From NCBI GenBank assembly GCA_963853835.1, contig OY970822.1, positions 15,377,501-15,441,500 on the forward strand: a stretch of 64,000 bases of DNA, given 5' to 3'. The notes beneath the pieces are model-generated. The model was not told where the DNA came from and searched no databases. It saw only the letters and a program-made list of their open reading frames with translations. Positions 56,288 through 64,000 of this stretch are shown here, piece by piece (positions within the stretch are counted from its first letter, which is position 1; each line of letters starts with the position of its first letter). The translations under genes and the position numbers were made by a program. This stretch comes from Calendula officinalis (lineage: Eukaryota > Streptophyta > Magnoliopsida > Asterales > Asteraceae).

Positions 56288-57040
56288 GTTATTTTAATTG
56301 ATTCTTATGAATTTAGCACGTGCATGCAACCACAAATACAAACACACACTGAAAGAGGAATTACAGTTTTGGATAATATAATAGAGAGAGAGTTGAATAA
56401 AAAGAGGGTATCTTTGCGTCCACTTCACGTACAAAAATTCTGTTAATGGAGGGTGATGTTTTTAGTTTGGTGGTTGCACCATCTTATTCAATAATTATTC
56501 TTTTAATCTCGATTTCTACCAAAATCATAGACTTAACTAAAGAACCCAACCCATCAAATTGTGTTTTGAACCGTACGTACACTTCAAAAGTTTTTGAACG
56601 GCAAAATCCTAATCTCCTTCTAAACACTATACATGTTTACTATGAGATTTGAACTCTCGACCTAGCTAAAAGATGAGGGCAAACACTTTATTGTTAGACC
56701 AATAACCCTTTGGTATGTACACTTTAAATGATCATATATAGCTCTATAGAGAGTTTATATATATTTTGATTTATACTTCATCATACCACCATTAAATTAA
56801 ATGATTGACATGTAGAAATCAGTAATTATTTTTTAATAATCTTATCTTTTGATTTGGACACTTGTATAAATTTAATGAGTAATTATATAAGTATGGAGAT
56901 TTAATAGAAAATAACATATCTCTTTAAAGAACTAGTTATAAACGAGGGATGGACAATAACTAGTTATGTACGTATACGTATGCAAATAACGTACATGAGA
57001 TAAAAAATCACTTTTGTAACAAGTATTTAGATACAATATA
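56288..57040. other. Intergenic DNA with a tRNA-like segment
   Basis: Promoter side of the WEB-family gene. At about 56640-56715 the minus strand shows an A-box-like TTGGTCTAAC and a B-box-like GAGTTCAAATC, possibly an old SINE head (see findings). No gene otherwise. Confidence 0.4.
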
Positions 57041-57479
57041 GTGATAATTGCTTTTATATCCTTGTAAAATTCATAAATTATTTATATATCTTTCTCAAAT
57101 TCATAAATTATCTCTATATCCTTCTAAACTTTATAATAACCTTCATATCCTTAATTACAAACCTCTAAAACTCCTTTTTATGTCCAAAACCCTATTTTAT
57201 TATTTTATGAAATCATAATAATATCAATAATACATGCAAATAAACATGATTTTTAATACATAATCAACAAATATATTGCAAACTTATTTGATAATTATTG
57301 ATATTTTAATGATTTAATAAATATTAAAATAGGTTTTTAGAGATAAAAGAGAGTTTTAAAGATTTAGAAGGATATGGAGGCAATTATAAAATTTAGAAGG
57401 ATACAAAGAAAATTTATGAATTTAAGAAGGATATAGAAATATTTTATGAGTTTTACAAGGATATAAAAACAATTATCCC
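57041..57479. mobile_element. MULE-type foldback element with long TIRs
   Basis: A 439-bp element whose arms of roughly 140-190 bp are inverted copies of each other: GTGATAATTGCTTTTATATCC left, and GGGATAATTGTTTTTATATC (right, reverse-complemented). Each arm is itself a series of ~38-bp repeats with ATATCCTT and AATTCATAAATTA. Flanks TACAATATA and TAAAATATA match at 8 of 9 bases. Confidence 0.78.
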
Positions 57480-57488
57480 TAAAATATA

Positions 57489-59215
57489 TTATATACGTAG
57501 ATCGAAACTAATTGTTTTATTGTATTGAAAGAGAGATCAAATGAAGCTGAATTTGGAGGTACCCCACTCATTTTGTTATTTTCCATTCTTGTGATTTTGA
57601 CCATTCTCCTATCCCACTAGAATTGTATACCCGTCAATGTCTTCGTCTAAATTTAGGTGAATTGTGTCTTTTGAACCAACAGATTTGGAATCAAGACTAC
57701 CATATGCTATGATGTGTTTATTATATTATAGTTATATAATCGTATAAAAATGTTATTAACTGGTTACATATTTGAGTTTTATAATAAAGGTAAATGATCT
57801 CTAGTACTATTAACATAAGATATTCTGGTTGATATTCTTTCTTACCTATTCTATTGTAACTATTGAATTTTTTTTTAATCATAACATGGATTAAAATTGT
57901 ATGCTTTAGTTAATCAAGTATCATACGTACGTAAATGATAAATCTTTTTAACCCGGCTATTATCAAAGGAAGTAAAATTCACACTAAGTTTTTGTCTATT
58001 TTGTCAAAATACATTTTATTCTTGGTCGATTTGATTTTATTTAGAAAAACTTATGAACAATAGTATTGTTACTACATATTTAAATAAAACCAGTTTCTGA
58101 ATATTCTCTTTGTTTTATTCTATAACATAAGTATTGTCTTCTTTCTTTAATTATGGGAAGACGTTGCTTTGCAAAAATGAACAAAAGTTATATATGTCCC
58201 ATTTTATCAAACTGTTTATATAGTCCACGACTTTAATTATGGCATCCAGTTTGATAGGATTTCTAGGATTAGTGGCATCCAGTTTGATAGGATTTCTAGG
58301 ATTAGTGGAATGTATTATCATTTTAAAACCACACGTTGATGTCTAGTGGTAAATGATTATAAATGACTTGTTAAAAGTCCATGTGTTCGAACACTATATG
58401 TATAAACATTTACCAAATGTTTAGGGGAAGGTTCGAAACGACAACTCAACTATCCGGAGAAGTCTTAAATAAAAATAAATTATCAAGTTCAAAATCATCA
58501 GGTAACATATGGCCGGTATCGACACTAAAAAGGTCTTTGAAACAGCTTAGACTTTTATACAACGTAATCTCTAACCGAACACACTTAATATGACATTTTA
58601 GTTCTTCCCTATTTATCATTTTGCGAGTAGTACTATTATTGCTTGCGTTTAACATCAAATAAATGATTTTGGTATTCTAATTATAGAAATTAAAAGTCAC
58701 AAATAGTGAATGTAAAACAGTGCTTGTAAGTAAATGTATGACTCATTTGAGGATCATATTTTCTCCAATTTAAAATAAATGATATATAGTTAGTTTCACT
58801 AGTAATTACACTATATAGCTGTATCTTTCTCGTGCACAGGTCTTTGGTCACCCGTTCAATGTGCACCATCTAGTGGGGGGATGCATCTCATGGATCGACA
58901 CTACGAGTGGCATCACACCCAGAAAGTTTTGATCCTTTTATAATAATTTAATTTAATTTTATTATGATTATTATTATTTATTATTCTCTCAAAATAAACT
59001 ACGATTCAAAAAACAAATATCAAACTTCCTTCATTAACATGAGATAAAAACAGCAGAATAAGAATCCAATTTAAAGCGTTGGGAAAAACAAAACCTAAAC
59101 CAATATTGGTGTCACAAGAAAGACAACCAATCAAAACATCTTTTATTCTAAGATTCAAAAAGATCAAACACCCATCTTTCTTCGTCACTCTTTTCTGCAA
59201 ACCTCAAAATCCCAA
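57489..59215. other. Intergenic DNA
   Basis: AT-rich. It holds a perfect 33-bp tandem duplication (58241-58306), a truncated fragment of the CTCCGATTTAAAATAA MITE family near 58764-58800, and a tRNA-like segment near 58330-58440. No supportable gene. Confidence 0.5.
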
Positions 59216-60248
59216 CTAACTCTTTGAAGATGAAGACGATAATTCTCCTTCAAGTTCCCCATCACTGTTGTACACAAATCTTGTGTGTTTTCCAGTGAAT
59301 TTAACAGCACTACCGACAGTTATTTTGCTCATTCCTTCACACAATTCATCCAACACAACATCATCATCGTCATCTTTATACTCCTCACTTGTGCTTGCAT
59401 TTACTTGAACAGACCATGTCGATGAATCAGAATTCTCAGAGAAATCCATGAACAACGACCTTGTTACCACATTCTTTTCATCACTTTCAGTTTCAATTTC
59501 ACCCTTTTCTTGATTTGGTGATTCAATTATTTCATTAAGCATCTACACACGAATAAACCAAATTAAACAAAACCCAATTGAAACAATCTAATGAAAATCC
59601 ATAAAGATTACAAAACAGAGAGCCCATTTACCTGAGTAAAATTGAAGTTTTCAGAAACAGGGGAGACAGTAAAAGAATCAAAACCCTTGTTGTTAGCAGT
59701 CGAAAAGTCATAAACTTGAGGAGTATTAGCAGGAGTTGGGGCAAGAATTGCCATTGGGGAGTTGAAAAAACGTTTATGAATCAAAGGATTGTGTTCAAAA
59801 CAAATCTTGGAAATCACACCTTCTTCTTCAACTTTCTGCAAAAGGGTTTTCACTTGACCTCTTAACAAAGACTCCCCAGATCCAGGAGTTGTGGTGTGTT
59901 TTGATATCATCATACGCTTCTTAGAACATGTTGATGATGGGGTTTTTAAACTCCCCATTGCAAGCCCAACGATTGGTGAACCATTTGTTATATCAATCAG
60001 CGCTGATTTTTCTTTCTCTTGACGTTTTCCAGTTTTTTGTCGTGATTTTAAACCACCCTTCAGAGATTCCTCATTCTCCACTCCTAAAGAATAAAACTTT
60101 TAAAGATCAGAAAACGAAAGCTATTTGAATAACTGATGATAACAAACATTATGATATAAACAGAAAACTCACTTGATGACATGGGTTCGGCAGCCACGGC
60201 AGAAGCTTGTGATCTTGTGATTCTTCTCGATGACAGTGGTGTCTCCAT
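59216..60248 (-). CDS. Plant-specific protein of unknown function, Ser/Asp-rich
   Basis: Three exons 60248-60173, 60083-59632 and 59542-59216, 284 aa, phases 1 and 0. Conserved-looking blocks are LSSRRITRSQA at the start, SALIDITNGSPIVGLAMGSL, TPGSGESLLRGQVKTLLQKV, SPMAILAPTPANTP, and near the end STWSVQVNAS, then an acidic run DDDDDVVLDELCEGMSKITV and KHTRFVYNSDGELEG. I have seen this protein type in many eudicots without an assigned role. The basic N-terminus, Ser/Thr-Pro sites and acidic tail suggest a nuclear, phosphorylated, possibly cell-cycle-linked protein; that is inference only. The first-exon start is supported by the SSRRITRSQ block. Confidence 0.8.
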
Positions 60249-61182
60249 CGTAATGGTTTTTCTGTTTCTTTCAATTCAATCGAGAGAGAAATGATGATCA
60301 CCAGAAAGTTAAAAGAAATACGGAATGATTTTAGTGGGGAAAAGAGATGGGTGTTTTAAGAGCGATTTGTTGCAATTGAGCAATCTAGGGTTCTAATAAC
60401 AGGAAAAGGGGGAAAATTCGACCGTTGGAAAGATAGGAGCGTGATTAATTGGGTCATTTCGAAACTAGCCGTTGCGAGGGGATTTGTTTCCGTTGTACGG
60501 TGCGATTGGATTGGGCTCAGGCTATGGGCTTCTTACTGTGTTTATTTATTAGCGTAAGTGCCTAACAAGTAACAACACAACAAAAAGGATATCAAATTCA
60601 GTCAAAAGTTTGGGTATGTCGGGATTTTGATATGTATCTAGGTTAGAGAGTCGCCTACTTCCACAAATATTAAAAACATTCATGTATTAAACAGTTATAA
60701 GAATAAATAATTAAAACGTTCAATAACTAAATAATAAAAAATCATAAAATGTATGAACTTACTATACTAAGAGGATTCGGTATGGGCATGCCAAAGTGCC
60801 GCAGAAACTTGAAAGGCAATTGGTGGTGCCAAACCATCCACATGCCTTGCCAAAATCTCGCCAACCGTTGTACGCCAAGAGGATAGCTGTTTGTTTAAAC
60901 ACCTTTGATGTGTAAATTTGGTTTGAGGTATTTTTGTAATTGATTTGAGGCATTATTTGTGAGTTTTAAACAGATGTTATACGAATGCTAAACTAGAGAG
61001 AGTAATTAGCACAATAGAATAATGTTTTAACGAACTAACTAATTGGCCTTTATGTAAGAATTGACATGTGCACATCTTAAAGGAAGGAATGTAATTTTAA
61101 CCTCACAAAAATTATTTTACACACCACAATAATTACATTACAATACTTATATAATTTGCTTTAAATATTGTAAAATGTAATG
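60249..61182. other. Intergenic DNA
   Basis: It includes the promoter region of the neighbouring gene. A less AT-rich segment at 60775-60890 has GGCATGCC, CCACATGCCTTGCC and similar words, possibly a remnant of a MITE, but no ends are found. Confidence 0.4.
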
Positions 61183-61185
61183 TAA

Positions 61186-61470
61186 GACTACCCGTAATGG
61201 GTGACCAAACTAAGTTTGGTCACCCTTGCCACCTCTGCGCCACATCAGCCCGACCAAACACATAAAAAATCTCGACCAAACACACGTAACCAGGCGACCA
61301 AATCATTCCCCTTTGAAAAAACATTTCCCCTTTGAAATTCGATCGGTCGTCTGGACGACCGATACACCCTCCGGACGCGTCGATTTGGCATGGGCGTAAG
61401 GGGGGGACGCGTCGAGTTGGATGCCACATGGGACGACCTTTGCCTTGTGACCTTAGCGTTACACATGGTC
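61186..61470. mobile_element. Tourist/Harbinger-type MITE
   Basis: A 285-bp, GC-richer element with ends GACTACCCGTAATGGGTGAC and, reverse-complemented, GACCATGTGTAACGC, flanked by TAA at 61183-61185 and 61471-61473. A local hairpin GGTGACCAAACTAAGTTTGG near the left end adds secondary structure. No transposase. Confidence 0.72.
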
Positions 61471-61473
61471 TAA

Positions 61474-64000
61474 AAAGTAGGTTCCATAGTGTCGAAATCA
61501 TATCTCTTAAAAGAAATGATTGCTAGTTATGCTAATAACCGATAGCTGTGGCTGCTATACGAGTCCGCTCACGGCTCGTGAATCAATTACACGTCTCCAA
61601 ATTAATGAAAGTCTTCTTAATTAGAGGAGTCGTACAAATACAAACTCATGTTTAAACGCATTTCAACTTTTTCTTTCCTATGTATCTTCTGTATTTTATA
61701 AACTAAAATATAATTAGTAATTATATTTAATTCTTTTAAATAAGGATATTAGGAATATAAAATATAGACAATCATATATCTATCTGAAGGTAGTAAAACT
61801 GCTTCCGGGGAACCTCCGGCAAAAATGTGAATTAGAGAAATAAGAGTGTATATTAGATGTATGTACATGTCTATAAAAATATATACAAGTAAATAAATGT
61901 TAGCCTGACTATGTATGCATGTGTTAGCGTGTGTGCCAGAGTGTAAATATTATGAAAAAACATGTAAATATGTAACGTGTGTATGAACACATCGTAGACA
62001 TGCAATTAATACGTATCAACCAAACAAACATATACACATACAAACATATAACTTATTTCATTGTAACAGTACTAATTTTTCTTTTAGTATGTATCTAGTT
62101 AACAGGTGCCATAAATGTAATTTTTTTTAGAGAAAGCGTATTTGCGTTGGGTCATAAATTTGTTCAAATGATATTATTTTTAAAACTGCTTTAAAAGGTT
62201 TCGTTTACAGGTGTAACGATTTCAGCTACCTCTCTAAGTCTCTTGAGAAGCGGTATATTTTTTAATGAAGTGAAGTCTTTTATAATCTTGAGGATATAAA
62301 GAAAGTATATTTGTTGGACTTGATGAAGATTTGCATGTTTAAAATACTCAACAAATTTGTCGTCTTCAATACTCACTTTATATTTCCTCTCTTTAAGATG
62401 TGGGTTTATTTTGACTTTAGTAGTCAATTAAAATTAGATTTTAAGTTGTTTTTTTTACCTTGACAAGTGATAATAAATATGGAGACTTAAAAAAAAAAGA
62501 CTAGCATGATTATTCTTAGCCTCATCAAAGATATGGTTTTTGATATAGACTCTTAGAAGATTAGTATTAATTCGAATGTTTAGGGAGGTATGTACATTAG
62601 TGTAGTGATTTATAGGATCATTAGAAGACTTGGACTAATATGATTATATGCTCGAATTTGTTTAGGAGCCTTCTAATTTATGATCAATATATTAACATGC
62701 TTGTATGTTTATTTCTTAATGGCTGCTTTTGATTTATATATGTTAGTTGCATTCTTGATATAGTCCCTCGTTCACATGTCAAGTACACACGCATATTTTT
62801 TTTAGCATGCTTTCGACACTCTCGCATATAAATGCCACGTGCACACATATTTGGTACACATACTCATACTCACATGTATCTACTTGTATATGTTTCTATA
62901 GGCATGCACACACATCCGATACACTTATTTACCCTCACTCGCATTTTTTTCAGAGGTCTTCCTAGAAGTAGTCCCTCAACCTCCGGATATGTATGACTGT
63001 CTACATTTTACATATCACATACTACTCATTTGAAAAGATTTGATATCGTAGTTGTTATATATAGAAATGAGAAAATTTAATTTGTAGACATGCTCCCTAG
63101 GGTTGTTTTACTAAAATATACAAGAGCAAAGGGATATTACCATTTGGTGTTATATCAACGTCAAATCAGATTTTCACTTAGCACCGCTAACTATTAAAAA
63201 TAACACGTTATGGACACCACTTACTAGTATCCTCATTTTTTTACTGAAAAAGGGAAAAAAATTACCTTGCATTTTTCTTGCTCGCGTTTGCCGTCCCACC
63301 ACGAAAAGCTCCAGCACAACCAACCGCATAGTGGCCGGTGGCGACAACGAGCACCAAGTGCCCCGCGGTGGCCATGGTGTGAGCACCATATCACGCTCTC
63401 AAAAAGTTAAAGTACTATATCACACACCATAACTACATTTGTCGTACTTTAAACTAGGTTTTATATCTTCATTTATTCGAATTAAAGGTTAAACGGTCTA
63501 ACATATTCATAATAGTGACTAGTTCAAATTTGTGCGAAACTAGTGGAAAGTAACCCGCGCGATGCCGCGGGGACTTTCCATATGACACCTAAAAGATGAC
63601 ATCAGTAAATGTATCAATTGTACATCATATAGTTGTGTTATTCTGCTGATTGTATCTAAATTGTTTTATCGTTAATTATTATTCGATTCATATGCGTTAG
63701 TTTTACTTCGTGTAAAATGTGTGATAGCCATGTCAACCAAAAAAACTTTATAGTAAAAAGAAGATCATATAATTCGATATTTTGTAAGTTTAGACATTTG
63801 TAAAACAAACTTTGTATATGAAATTACTAATAATAATGCTAAAAATACAAAAAATAATAAAAGCTTTAATAATACTTATTATATTCAAGTTAAAAAATAT
63901 TATAGTGTTAGTAGTTAAAAAACATCATTATTTTTAGTTATATAAAAATTTATTAGTTATACATGAACGTAAAAATTTTAATAACAAATCATTATTTTTA
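61474..64000. other. Intergenic DNA to the window edge
   Basis: Mostly AT-rich. A frame at 62427-62191 (minus, 78 codons, Lys-rich) has no recognisable domain and is not called. A strong hairpin lies at 63544-63580 (see findings). Confidence 0.45.
63544..63580. repeat. GC-rich hairpin in AT-rich DNA
   Basis: TGGAAAGT pairs with ACTTTCCA and CCCGCG with CGCGGG around a six-base loop: 14 base pairs with a two-base bulge on the left arm and a one-base bulge on the right. The surrounding words CCCGCGCGATGCCGCGGGG are met at transposon ends in several plant genomes, so it may mark an element that continues beyond the window. Confidence 0.6.

Noticed and set aside
60762..60953. 63-codon minus-strand frame with several Cys and Trp
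   Set aside because: No domain, no start context, and the sequence looks like repeated GGCATGCC/CTTGCC words of a decayed element.
62191..62427. 78-codon Lys-rich minus-strand frame
   Set aside because: No recognisable domain, no promoter evidence and no splice context; chance frame in AT-rich DNA cannot be excluded.

Overview
This is nuclear DNA from a flowering plant. It is AT-rich, its genes have GT-AG introns, and it is full of LTR, MULE, Harbinger, Stowaway and SINE-type elements. The coding genes (CCCH zinc finger, PHD finger, F-box, WEB family, receptor-like kinase) are typical of eudicots. The Copia element and its extra downstream reading frame resemble elements I know from daisy-family (Asteraceae) genomes. 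That family assignment is inference, not proof.

Layout. 1-946 is intergenic. 952-11673 is one complete but defective Ty1/Copia retrotransposon on the minus strand: two 504-bp LTRs, a GTTAC target duplication, a tRNA-iMet primer site, a polypurine tract, gag, pol, and a broken extra coding region between RNase H and the 3' LTR. 12980-14732 is a seven-exon membrane-anchored protein kinase gene (minus). 15560-19680 is intergenic and holds a 149-bp MITE and a SINE with a 16-bp target duplication. 19770-20318 encodes a secreted Cys-rich/proline-rich protein and 21386-22180 a protein with an N-terminal acylation motif (both plus).

22980-36140 is an accessory region. It carries three diverged copies of a ~1-kb block, each holding a tiny gene for a 23-26 aa peptide. 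The copies are separated or interrupted by mobile elements (a TIR element at 23705-24263, a MULE at 24702-25762, a Harbinger ORF1-only element at 33422-35205). An F-box gene (28833-29726) and a second Harbinger ORF1-like gene (31012-32345) also lie here.

36546-39060 is a five-exon PHD-finger gene. 40033-41503 is a GC-rich TIR element with tandem ~212-bp units and about 25 copies of the palindrome CACATGTG; relatives lie at 50545, 53745 and 54273. 42050-48120 is a ten-exon CCCH zinc-finger gene for about 1460 aa. 55266-56287 is a two-exon WEB-family coiled-coil gene with a MULE-type MITE in its intron. 59216-60248 is a three-exon gene of unknown function. The remainder is AT-rich intergenic DNA with further MITEs.

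The host genes do not form one pathway; this is ordinary plant gene space with nested transposons. The least explained items are the CACATGTG palindrome family, the tiny-peptide gene family, and the TTACTACTG-type oligomer scattered through the Copia element. All exon boundaries were placed by eye from GT-AG sites, reading phase and family resemblance.
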